This document shows, piece by piece, positions 34,043-44,934 of a stretch of DNA of 64,000 nt (its first letter is position 1; each line of letters starts with the position of its first letter). A program made the position numbers and the translations under genes. The notes under the pieces were generated by a model. The model had not been told where the DNA came from and did not search any database. It worked only from the letters and a program-made list of their open reading frames with translations. The stretch comes from Daedaleopsis sinensis (taxonomy: Eukaryota > Basidiomycota > Agaricomycetes > Polyporales > Polyporaceae): contig CM066306.1 of NCBI GenBank assembly GCA_033807695.1, forward strand, positions 1,984,001 to 2,048,000, written 5' to 3'.

Positions 34043-35654
34043 TATGACGGCCTTTAGTGGACAAAAGTATTTATTCGCGAAGATTCGAGTTCTATGCAGG
34101 ACTTTTTAGGTTCAATACCAGAAAATGCTTATTCGGACGAGAAGTGTCGGTTCGGTTCGTTGTGAAGTTAAACTTGAGATTTAGGTTTGATCTCAGTTCA
34201 AGTTCAAGTTCAAGTTCAATTTCAAGTTAAAAATTCAAGTTCAAGTTCAGTTTAAAACTCAAGTTCAATTTAATCTACTCAAGTTGAACTTTGTGCGGAT
34301 CACGCCGAGCCGGCGTCTGCTACAGGCGGACCGAGGGTCCGTGAGTCCGAGGTGACCGATCCTCCTCATACTTCCAAGTACTGTTTACTACAGCCGACAT
34401 TCTCATTCTTGGCATATGCATACTAGTACTGTCTTACCTTGTGTCTTGCTGTTGCACAGCTACAACAACCCCACGGCCAGACACGCTTAGTATGTCAAGG
34501 TACGTACCAGTTGGTCCACCACTGGTACTACCGCCGGGTGACCGTCCGAGTCTTGTCTCTCCGAACGCGGCAGTGCCACTGCAGCCTCCGGCCTCACTTA
34601 CCTCCCGCTCCCGCCCGCACTTGACAATCATGACTAGTAGTAGGTAGAGCTTTTATCCACATACTACAGCCAGTGTACTCCCCCCCGATGTCTGAACATG
34701 GAGTCAGAGTAGTACCGTAAGCTCCGAGCGGGCCGCTGTCTTCAAAGGGCCGCAGTACACTAACTTCATCTGTTCAGAATCATCATGAGCTGATCAGCAC
34801 AGTGCATGCAATGTTCAGGCCACAACGACTCAGCTGTACCCGCACCCTGGAGATACTATGTAGGTGTGGCTGGCCCAGGCAACCCTGTCCATGCAGAACC
34901 CAGCACATTTACTGCTACTACTAGTACATGGCACACGACAACTTGGCATGATTACTAGTAGGTACTACTTACTAGTACCACTGGGTCTTCCGCTCTCAAG
35001 TCCCAACATGCCGCTATCATCCAGGGACTGCTCTCCACATAGACCCCATGAAAGCACGTACATGTAGCTGTCTGCGCACTGACGACTTCAATGTGACGGC
35101 ACGATGAGGACTAGTGACTGTCTAAGCATGTATGCATATGTATACCTCGTAGACCGATGATCCCAAAGCTAGTAACTAGATCTAGAAACCGAGGGGTCAC
35201 ATTAAGTAGTAAGTACTAATCTTTATGCCTCTATTTAAGCTTCTGGATAAATAAACTAGCCCAGTGTACAGAACACCGAGTTTTAGATAAAATTGTAGTA
35301 GTAAACAGTGGAGGTATGAGGACATTGAGGAGGCTCGGTCACCTCGGAGGCTCGGACTCCGTCCCTGGGCCCACCGGCTCGGTCCGCCTGTGGCAGACGC
35401 CGGCTCGGCGTGATCCGCACCAAGTTCAACTTGAGTAGATTAAATTGAACTTGAGTTTTAAACTGAACTTGAACTTGGATTTTTAAATTGAACTTGAACT
35501 TGAACTGAGATCAAACTTTAATCTCAAGTTTAACTTGAATAACAACGAACCGAACCAACACTCTTGGTCCGAATAAGCATTTGCTGGAATTGAACCTAAA
35601 AAGACCTGCATAGAACTCGAATTCTCGCGACTGAGTCCGGTGCTGCCCGTCATA
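34043..35654. mobile_element. Non-autonomous 1.6 kb relative with long inverted repeats
   Basis: Both ends belong to the same family as the large element. The left (34043-34400) and right (about 35290-35654) arms are inverted copies of each other over more than 300 bp. Shared blocks include GTTCTATGCAGG, AATGCTTATTCGGAC, GGTTCGGTTCGTTGT, tandem GTTCAA hexamers and CGGATCACGCCGAGCC. The 0.9 kb between the arms holds no credible ORF. Such foldback structure is typical of elements moved by proteins from a full-length copy. Its own right flank (CATTAG) does not match its left flank (AGTATC). Confidence 0.8.
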
Positions 35655-35660
35655 CATTAG
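35655..35660. repeat. Inner 6-bp target site duplication, left copy
   Basis: CATTAG, between the end of the small element and the start of the large one. Repeated at 49504-49509. Confidence 0.85.
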
Positions 35661-35809
35661 TATGACGGCCTTTAGTGGACAGAAGTATTTAGCCGCGCTG
35701 ATTTCAGTTGGAAGTTCAGGTTGGTGTTGAGTTAGCGATGTTAGTTGGTGGTGTAATACTGTATACAGTTAGTTACTATTAATCAGCAGTATTGAGCTTG
35801 CGCCCCACA

Positions 35810-36000
35810 GTTCAAGTTCACGCTCAAATGTGAGTTCACAAGTTGGAATGCCAGGTTGGAAACCCGGGTTTGATTTCGAATTAATGTTCAAGTCAAGATC
35901 CGGTTCAAGTGCTTCAAGGCGAAGTTCAACTTCAACTTCCAAGATGAAGTTGAAGTTGAAGTTGAAGTTCAATGTTCAAACGTTCAAGTTTAATATTCAT
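35810..36000. repeat. Subterminal GTTCAA/TTGAAG hexamer array
   Basis: Many copies of GTTCAA, TTCAAG, CTTCAA and TTGAAG, including four TTGAAG in succession at about 35946-35969. Similar arrays lie in the inverted arms of the small element. Binding by the transposase is an inference from comparable arrays in other transposon families. Confidence 0.6.
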
Positions 36001-36156
36001 TTGATCGGAAGTTGCCGGACTATTGCGCGCTTAATATTACTTGACCGACCATTCCTAGACTCCTGCCTCAGGCAAGACTCGGAGTGGGTCAAGGCAACCC
36101 CATGGGCCAAGGCAAATTGATGTAGTTCTTGAAGATGTAGTTTCGTATAGTATAAG

Positions 36157-38043
36157 CTATAGATACTGTACAATATCTCTTGCAGCTATCCATAAATCTA
36201 AGGACTCGTCCATTGTACTCTGCCGATAGCATGGTAATTGTGCCAATCGACTGTCAAGAATTGCTACTTGTTCTACCGTAAAGTGAGAGTTAGCTTCAGG
36301 GACCTCTACGTGTGAGAAGTGTGCAGGGTGACTCAAGAGATGCGGATCTGAATCACCGTCACTTCTATTGTGCTCGTGGTGGTGTTGAGCTATCCGATGG
36401 CGCTCCAAGTCCTCCCAGTCAATGCCATAGTCTGCATAGTCATCATCACCTGCTCGGTTCAAATCTATGGCAGAGTCCTGAGCAGGAAAAATGCCTCGTT
36501 GACCGTCACGGACAATACCTTGAACATAAAGCTGTGCAGGAGTAAGGTGACGTTGGCCGCGACGTTCAAGAACGTGATGGTTCCATGCCGCTGCCCATTG
36601 CACAGCATCACGGTTGATTACGTCGAGAAATAGATGATGTAAAAGCCAGATGTCTGTATCGCTGTCAACATTGAGACCGTACGAGACCTCGAGGAGTTGG
36701 AAGAACTGCTTCCACTTCTGGCCGAAGCCTGAAGTCACATCAACCCACAGTCGCTCGATGCGGATATTATGAACACTCCTGATGTGTCATATGTATAGAC
36801 ATTAACATCATGATCGTCTCGAAAAGAAAGAACAAAGGTGCAGCATGCTTACCTGCCAAAAATGTAGGAACCCCGCCCCAGTCCTCGTACTTCCTCCATC
36901 CTGGTTGCGACGAGGAAGTTCTCAGTGCCATGATCACCGCGGACCCGGCTAGGATAGCCAAATACACTTGCAATGTCCTCGAACAGCTTGAGAACGGTGA
37001 AGGCCTTGTTGTTGTTATTGACAGTGATGCCTAGGACGAAGCGAGCGCTGCCGTCGATGAAAGCATGCTTGATTAGCTTCCATCGAATAAGCCCTGCTCG
37101 CAGTAGCAGAATACAGTGTCAGTAGCGGATTCATGCGTGCTTATTCTCAAGTTAAAGTCAACTCACCATGCTGTCCATCATGATGCCACAACGCATTCGG
37201 CCCAGGGACAGAGTAGACTCGACGTTCAATGCGGCGGGGACCAAAAGCAGCAACTGGAGGTCCAATTACGCGAGCGTATGACTCTTCAATCCTCCTCCTT
37301 GGTACACGCTCCCCGAGTACTAGAAGATAGCCATCAATCATGCGACGGCCAAATGAGGGAAACTGGTGATAGATGCTGAGGATGGTCGCATCGAGTTCAG
37401 CGTCGGATAGCTGAGAAAGATCACTGCTATTCCCCGGGGTGTATTGACGTGCAATGGAGCCATCAGGAAGTTCAATGTCAACATATACCGGTGGCCCTGG
37501 AGGAGAGAGTCCAAACTCGACAAGTCTTCTTCGAATGGTGCGGGCGGAGCAGCCGTAGAGATTAGCGATGTCTTGATGTGTGGTGCGGCCAGTTGAAAGA
37601 GCAGCTAGATCTTCCGGACTGATGTCCACCGGAGGTCTACCACGTGCTCCAGTAGAGACCTGCTCCCCTAACACAGGAGGCTCGACACCAGGAATATCAG
37701 AGGTGAGGTGTACCGCCTGAGTGAGCGCATGAACCATCGAGTTCAGATTGGCTCGCAAAATGATCATGTCCCCTAGGGGAATGATCTGTACATGCTATAT
37801 CATAGATACACATCAGTATATGTACCGGACTTAAACTAGGCTGAAGTATATGCTAGCAGAGCTGTCACAGCTTACCTGCTCGACACTTGCCAAGAACCGC
37901 TCACAAGTATGGCGAAGCCCGTTGAGCCGCGGTTCATCACCTATTTGAGTAAGAAGTGCAGTGTCGACCCTCTCACTGAGTAGCTCATACGACTCATATA
38001 TGGTGTTGAGAGGTTGCAAGTGGGAGGAAGTAGGTGCAGCCAT
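36157..38043 (-). CDS. D-D-E integrase-core transposase
   Basis: Transposase of the large element, 552 residues from four exons (38043-37876, 37794-37167, 37093-36853, 36778-36157), every junction in frame. After an N-terminal helical region, residues about 110-150 hold a helix-turn-helix (TTHQDIANLYGCSARTIRRR) that probably binds DNA. The retroviral-type integrase core follows. The first catalytic Asp is in WHHDGQHG, the second in RVRGDHGTEN and the Glu in VHNIRIERLW, in the expected order. Its C-terminal third contains NHHVLERRGQRHLTPAQLYVQG, as in fungal and fish integrase-core proteins I know, then an acidic His-rich tail. All three acidic residues are kept, so it is probably active. It would cut and join the element ends in the nucleus. 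Confidence 0.9.
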
Positions 38044-38605
38044 GGTGGTCGTTCGGTTGCAAAGTTGAAGCCAGCGGCTAAGTCATGCGAAAGTATAATC
38101 AGTGTATAAACTCGCAATTACGCTGCTGTCAATTCGCAGTACTATAGTGACAAGTGCTGCGGACAAGCGAGTACTTCAGGTTGAAGTGATAGCTGACAGT
38201 GTAAAATTACAGCCTTACAGGTATATTTCAGATGATCTCGTACCCCAAGCCGGTCTAGTACACAGATGGTAAAGCAGCACATGCATATAACTAGCAATCA
38301 GCTATCGTACGCTGGTTTTGCTACCATACATTGCGTGCGACGCACGTCGAGTACCATACTAGAGGACAGGTCTGCCGAATTTCAGTCTGTACAGGGGACT
38401 GAGTGCCGTGCCGACTCTGTGCATGCGTGTAGCTTGAGACGGCGGAAGAGGCAGGTGAATGCTCATGAGCCCGGGGTCTGATACATACAGACCGATGAGG
38501 GGCACAGCTTTATGACAATGCGCTGCAGGTTGACAGGCAGGTAGCGAGTGGTGGCGGGGTCAGTCCGGGAGGAGATGAAGGTCCGGAGGACCTGCCGGTC
38601 TTCAA

Positions 38606-39190
38606 CTATCTCAGCGAACTTCTCGGACCTTCGCAACCAGCCATGGCGTGGATGAAGAGCTCCTGAGGTGTGAGACCATGCAAGTACGAGTTCTCAATCA
38701 ACTCGTGGGCTTCGCGGCTAAAGTCATCCTTCGTGAAGTGCGGTAGGGTGCGATGGCGGAATCCGAAGGTCGGATACGCTTTCCGACTTCGATGGACTGC
38801 TGCCCCACACAAACGAACATCTGCGAGACATTGAGGAACAACTTGAAGCCCTCGGAGCCGGCCACCAGCGTCTCTTGACATGTTGTCTTCAAATGCTTCT
38901 GCGCGTACTGACCACTGTGGTAACGAGCCAAGTTGAGCTCGCGGTCGACCATCTTCTCGAGCGACTCTCAGATCGTCATACCAGGTTGAGGCACGTGCCT
39001 GTCAAGGTACACATCCTCTACGATAGGAACAGCCAGTAGTCGACTACCTGCTGAAGACCGGTGAGCAGTTCTCTTGTAGCCTCGGGGTTGTTCTCGCGTC
39101 GGGAGGTGGTTTGACTGGTACCAGACGCACCCTGTTGTGCCGTGCATGCGAGTACTTTGGTCGTGCGGGCCGAGCGTGGTTCGTCTCGAC
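38606..39190 (-). pseudogene. Captured fragment of RNA polymerase II largest subunit (RPB1)
   Basis: Read leftward from about 39190, the three frames together give a degraded stretch of RPB1. In order: [27 protein letters not shown] followed by a stop codon where RPB1 has Arg, [42 protein letters not shown], then [31 protein letters not shown] and HAMAGCEG, after which similarity ends. It corresponds to roughly residues 640-830 of yeast Rpb1, between the pore and bridge-helix regions, with stops, frameshifts and a missing piece after WLF. It cannot encode a working subunit. Its place inside the transposon points to host gene capture followed by decay. Confidence 0.85.
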
Positions 39191-39500
39191 CGGCCTTGGA
39201 GGTGGCCCTCGGGCCAGCTTTTGGGACTTCGTCGCGGGGCCTGCGAACACGTCGGACGTGAGCTGCATGTGCGACGATACGGAGAGGGACGCACCAGTTG
39301 ACGTGAACAAGACTTAGTAGTATACAAGACTAACGTAGCTATAATACAGCAACGGGTATAAAGAACATAGTCGCATAAGAGACAGGTATAACGCAAAGCA
39401 TTCCATGGCCACAAGCAAGAACAAGAATCAAATCTCACGTCCAGCATGCACATAATGCATGGGACCACACGCATCCACCTAGACCTGGACTAGCACGCGC

Positions 39501-40110
39501 TCACGGCGCACCGGAAGCACCGGCGCCCTGCGCAAGCCCAAACACCTCGTTGACCGCACGCGCAACAAGCTGCTCGTCCGGCCGTTCCGCAGCGACGTAC
39601 CGCGCGCCGTACCTGCGCAGCTGGTGCGCGGCGAACTCCTCCGCGCGAAGCATGTCGCGCGCACGCGCGACCTGCGCGGTCGTACGTGCGCCCAGCCGCT
39701 CCGCCTCGTCGTCGGTGAGCGCGGCGGGGCGCCGGACGAGCTTGGCGTGAGTGGGGCCGAGCCACGCCAGGACGTCGTGCTCCGTGGCGAGCAGGAGTGC
39801 GTCGACGGCGTCGACGGCGAGCGCGGCGCGGCGCACGGTGAGCTCGTCTGTGTGTCCCATCGCATCGTTGTCGTCAAGGGCGGTCTGCAGGAACTCCGAG
39901 TGTTGCTCGAGCAGGTACCGGTGCACCCGGTACAACGCGCCCTCCACCTCAAACACCCGGTTTAGGAGCGGACGATCGCTATCATGGGCCATATGTACGA
40001 TCACTCACCTTAAGCACAATCATTCCCTCCCTTATGTAGAACAAGGGTTGCTTCAGATCGTGCGATTGGGGCCTCGGAACTGCGTTCACAAACTCCGTCG
40101 ATCCCCTCAT
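39501..40110 (-). CDS. Shortened BTB/POZ-domain protein (transposon cargo)
   Basis: Two exons. The first begins at MRGSTEFVNAVP and runs to FYIREGMIVLK. A 66-nt intron (to about 39943) brings VEGALYRVHRYLLEQHSEFLQ into frame, which is the characteristic start of BTB domains in Agaricomycetes. The C-terminal part (EHDVLAWLGPTHAKLVRR, LTDDEAERLGARTTAQVARAR) also matches the tail of that family. The middle, where other members carry the dozens of residues that complete the BTB fold and its neighbour helices, is missing without an intron to explain it. The product would be about 190 residues, shorter than the usual 300. Base composition is much more GC-rich than the transposon's own genes, suggesting a host origin. 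It may be a pseudogene with an open frame. Confidence 0.6.
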
Positions 40111-40120
40111 CGCAGGCAGC

Positions 40121-40721
40121 CTAGGGCGCTCTTCTGTGGGGATGGGTTCCCGGGCTCGACTCCACGCTGCTAGGCACGCTGACGACCCCCTTGTGCGAGC
40201 CGTCCACGCTCGGGAGCGGGCGCGGGCTCCCGCAGAGGACAGGCGACGTGAAGCCAGAGCTGGAGCTGACCGGGAACGGCACCGGGCTACTGCTGTACGC
40301 GTGCGCGGCTGCTGCCTTCGTGACACCCTGACCCTCGGGCTTGTTGGATCTATCTGGTTTCGGATTGGGCTTGCCCGCCGGGAACGGGTGGAGCACGAGC
40401 TCGAGCGAGGATGCGGGGCTCGGCGTGCAGGTGGAGTCCGAATCGCGCGCGTCACCGTGCTGGAAGATCAGTGGGTGCGAGTAGAGGTTGCGCGAACTCG
40501 GGGTGCGTAGGCGACGGCGTGAGCGTCGTGTTCGTGCATGCCGCGCCGAGCGGGTGCGAGGAGGAGATGAGCGGGAGCGAACGAGAGGGCGTCAGTTCCC
40601 TTCGCGGGCCAGGCGTCCATTTGTGCAGTATCCAGACTGCTGGGCTTGGAGGGGGCCCTGGCGATGGTAGTGGGCTGTTATCATGCGCCCATGGGGACGG
40701 AAGATGGCTGGGAGGCTCCAT
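40121..40721 (-). pseudogene. Possible host-derived fragment, Ser/Pro-rich
   Basis: Two adjoining minus-strand frames, one with PSPGPPPSPAVW and one with SSLELVLHPFPAGKPN, plus VPFPVSSSSGFTSP. They share the high-GC, Ser/Pro-rich style of host genes and sit just upstream of the BTB gene on the same strand. A frame change near 40500 breaks continuity. I do not recognise the protein. It could be an upstream exon of the BTB gene or another captured scrap. Confidence 0.35.
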
Positions 40722-42411
40722 TTCGTCGATGGGGCGGTGGGTAAGGTTCAGCGAGAGTGGACGCTAGAAAGATTGGTGATCAGGCTACAGACGCAGGACA
40801 CGCGTTACTTATAAGGAGTAGGGTTGTAAGTGCAATGCAGGTAAGGCAATCTCGGGGACGTACTGTATGTTGTCGACTGTGAGACATACACAGGCAGGTT
40901 ATGTCGGAATGCTATATGGCATGTGAGTACAAGCAAATATCGAGAGTACAGCAGCAGACTCACTTGAATATGGCATGAGCCCCACTGCTCCGAGTCGATA
41001 CCAGGGCGGAGCAGAAGACATGGTCATCGTAAGTAAAGTAAGTAGCTCAAACTAACGTAAACAAGGATAAGAAGCCGTGGGAAAACCTCGATTTGCTCCG
41101 AGTCGAGCTTGGAGATGTTGACGGCGCCTGCTCTCTCTCTTACATCACCTCCTCGGTCGACGAGTTTTCTACCACATACAGCAGCAAGATTTACATGCTC
41201 GCAACAAACGGTCTACATGCGCTGTTCTCGCTGGGCCTCGTACGACTACGTGTCACACTTGCGCACTCAACACCGTGACATAGCATCAGGTGAGTGTCCA
41301 AGCTTCCCCGATCTTCCTCTTGTCCTACACAATATCTATTCTGACCACGCAGCTATGCCATATCTCGACCTCGTTTCCTCGGACGACTACACAGCGATAT
41401 GGTACAACACAAACACCCCGGCCGCCGGTCGGCAATGTCAGCGGCTTCTCAATGCTCAGCAGCAGCTGGGCGCAGAGGTAGCACCATAGCCTTACGCGAT
41501 GGCCAGGGCGTTGAACCTCTCGCCTCTGTCCGATCCGCTCTCAAGATCTCACGCTTCCAGCTCTCCTCATCTTCCCTCCGACTCTGAGCATGCCAACAGC
41601 TCTGATTGGCTGTCTGCCCGCTCCTCGTCTGTCCCTCGCCTCTCCCAATTGCCCTCTTCTGCCTCAAGCACCGCTGTCCCTCGCTCTCTTCTCTCCTCTC
41701 GTTCACGCTTCTTTTGTCTCTCGCCTCTTCCGTCTCTCGCCTCCTCCGTCTCCCGCCTCTCTCTTCTCGAGCTCCCGCCTCAACGACCTCTCAAACGACG
41801 CACACAGCTCATACACGACGCATACAGCCCTGCTCCAGCTCAGTGCGTGTACGCACATCTGCCGTCTCTGTGAATTGCAAGTCCCTCCATGCCATGCTTG
41901 GGAGCGAATACATTTAGTCGAGGCTCGCACACGCAAGGTGAGTACCATTACTGTCTCTCCCTCTGCTCAGCTCCGTCCAAGCTCCCATCGCCGTCGACTG
42001 CTAGCTGTATCTTTCGCCAGGCAAGCACTCAATCTGTACCCTCCGACTCCCAGATTATCCCTCAACCTGTGCCTCCCTTTCGTCCGGCTCTCATGTATCC
42101 GTCATCTCCCTCCGTACGTCCCTCACTTGTCCTCATGTGTTGGAAATATGCTCAAATATGCGTTAGAATCCACACTGCACAGCTCAGCTCTCGCATTCGA
42201 GCACTGCCTATGCCTGACGATCTTCTCGACTCGGACGGCCAACACAGGTGAGTCTCCATGCTCTGTCTCTCGATCTCGACCCTGTACCTTGAGAGACGAG
42301 CCATGCATTTACACATAGCTCTTCTACGACGAATACAATAATCACTCCAGTCTGTCCGGTTAGGTGCACTCTCGACGGCCAATATGTGGGTGCTCACATC
42401 ATTTTCGGACT

Positions 42412-42487
42412 GCAAGATTAGCCCGCCACACCCGCTCGTCTTCGTGACAGCAAGATTAGCCTGCCACGCCCGCTCGTCTTCGTGACC
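42412..42487. repeat. 38-bp tandem repeat, two copies
   Basis: Copies at 42412-42449 and 42450-42487, starting GCAAGATTAGCC, differ at only a few positions. Confidence 0.8.
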
Positions 42488-43040
42488 CATCCTGCCAGGA
42501 AGGCACGGAATCCTCCACTTGAAGTGGTTGAGTATCTCACTCCGGGCGCACTCAGGCACGCCGTGCACCATGCGCAATAGGGTCCATGCGCGTTCAAGGT
42601 ACGTTGACTACGCTATGCTAATTACATGCCAGCCTCCGAACAGATTCCTCCGCCGTCTCATGCCGCCAGGCGATTGCCAGCATCCGGCCGGTCGGAATCG
42701 AACACCACACAGCAGACACCGTGTACGTACATGCTGCGATATCTCGAACCCAAACTCTGATCTTTGACATCACTACAGCGTGCACCCGAACGCGAACTCG
42801 TGCGGTCGCGCCATCGCCGACGGGCTGGAGACGACGTGGTCAGCACCCCAAACGCAAGGAGCGCAGAGGTGAGTACGTACCCGGCCTGAAGCGGGGTGGC
42901 AGACGCGGCGTCAGACGACGCAGCCGCGGACGCACACGGCGGCGGCGGGCACGATGACGACGGGCGAGCGACTTGCACGGGTAACATAGGATGGATGGGC
43001 GCGCCTTGCCAGGCCCCTCGTGGCGAGCGAGGCTAAACAC

Positions 43041-43061
43041 CTCCTCCTCCTCCTCCTCCTC
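43041..43061. repeat. (CTC)7 microsatellite
   Basis: Seven uninterrupted CTC triplets. Confidence 0.9.
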
Positions 43062-44934
43062 GCCCGTCCTTGCTCCCATTCGCACGCCGCATAACACGTG
43101 AGGCTCTCTCACGTCCCGGGCATCGACCGACGACGAGGGCCTGCCGGGTCATAACACTGCCAGTTCGTGCATGCGGCCGCGATCGTGTCGACGCAGATAA
43201 TTGACGGGGTGCGCGGTATACCCTCGGTAGCGAGGAGCGATAGGCTGACTCGGTCACTGTGGCCAGTCGCGCGGCGGGCTCTCCCGTCGCGACTCTGTCA
43301 TACCCTGCACATCGAATGCTGACGAGGTCTGTTCGAACAGGACTGCGCCGGACGTGCGCTCGTGCTCGACGCGCAGGACTTGGGGTCGATGGCTCAAGTT
43401 ACGGCCGTGGTTGGCTATCCCGCCAAGGGATGAGCCTGACGCCGCGCGACTAGCTCATCCCTCCGCCGTACATGTGCATGGAAGGTGCTTGCCTCCTCGT
43501 GCGCACGGACGTGCGATAGCGCGGTCTTCGAGAGCCATCACGACCCAGTTAGGACGGACCTTGAGGCCTGACCGTTCGTGTGTCGCCATCCGCCGGCCGT
43601 CTCTCCTGCGGAACTCGTGCGCTTTGTGAGTACATAGATTACCCCGTGCTACTACTCTAACATACACGCAGGCGAGCAGGTATGTCTATCCAGGCAGCTC
43701 AAAGGCAATCAAGAGTGCTAGTCCGACTCATCGCCACCCGACCGGACACCTGGCTTCTCGAGCATGTGCTCCAGGGTGGGTTCACGTCGCTCGCCCTCCT
43801 CGGACGCGCCGAGAGGGAAGACGGCGCAGAAGCTAGCTCCCTGTCAGCCGCACTACGTCGTCCGTCCCCACCGCGACCTCGTGCTCGAGCCGGACAGAGG
43901 ACGGCGTGCGCTGCTGCCCGTCGTTGAACGTTCAGCATTGATTTCGCAGAGCGGAGTGGGACGTGCGTGCATCATGCTCCATGATGTGTCCTTGCGAACA
44001 AGAGCTCAAATGTCTTTACAGACAGGTGGAGCACGTACTCGGAGCACGGATCACTCGCGAGAGACTAGAGTCTGCGAGTGCGCTGCGCTGGCATTCAGTA
44101 TGCCAGTATGACCACCCCGTGTCGCCCTCATTTACCGCGACGGTATCTGTCGCATCACTCGCATATCCAGCCGCCTCGTCGTGTATGTCGTTTCCTCAAT
44201 GCCCATGACAACGTCTAATAACTATGCAGAAGCATTATAGCATCGATGTTTTACTGGCGAGTGTGGCGCGGTGTGCCAAGCCTGAGACTGGCGGTCGAGG
44301 GCACACTCATCCTCGAGTCATACCATGAGTGCCGCGCCCCAGTGCACTCTGCCAAGTGCATGCTCAATGTCTTCGCATACTTCGCGCTCTTCTAGCATGT
44401 GCACTGTGAAGAGAGATCGAGCGTGATCAATGGGCGATGCAAGTAGTGATCTACATACATACATGTGTCGTGTCACGGGTTGCAAATCTTTGTGCTGCTC
44501 GATCCGAGTCAATCTATTGAGTCGGTGTGGTAGCTACTTGACGAGTAGTACAAGCTACTTAATCGTACACCAACGGACTCTTGAACTCTCAGAGAGTACT
44601 GTAGTCATGTTGACTCCACAGTGCGGCGTGAAGGTAAACATCAAACCTGGTTGCGACCGAGGGATCCTCTGGAAGCTCAATGTCAAGAATTCCCGCAATC
44701 TGAGCATTGAGAAGGATGTCCACACGCATGGCGCATGTATGCATCCATAGACCCTATGTGGATTAATAGATTAGCACCTCACTCAAGTGTAAAAAATCTC
44801 AAGATCACTTCAAGACTCACAGTATGCTCGGCCATGCCAGTGGTAGCACTATTCTCATCGGCTCTGAAAGAACTCACAAAAGCGAGCTACAGTTCTAGAT
44901 GTGAGTATTATGCTCCTTATGAACGAAGTATATT

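Larger units (their letters stand above)
40722..44554. other. Transposon interior without a supported gene
   Basis: Nearly 4 kb between cargo and the HECT-like gene. It contains a pyrimidine-rich tract at 41500-41810, a 38-bp tandem repeat at 42412-42487 and a CTC microsatellite at 43041-43061. Long Ser/Leu-rich frames come from the pyrimidine tract. The GC-rich parts around 42.8-43.9 kb resemble host DNA and may be decayed captured sequence, but I cannot identify a source gene. Confidence 0.45.

Noticed and set aside
41499..42318. Ser/Leu/Arg-rich plus-strand frames inside the transposon
   Set aside because: They follow from a pyrimidine-rich tract and overlap in three frames; nothing resembles a protein family.
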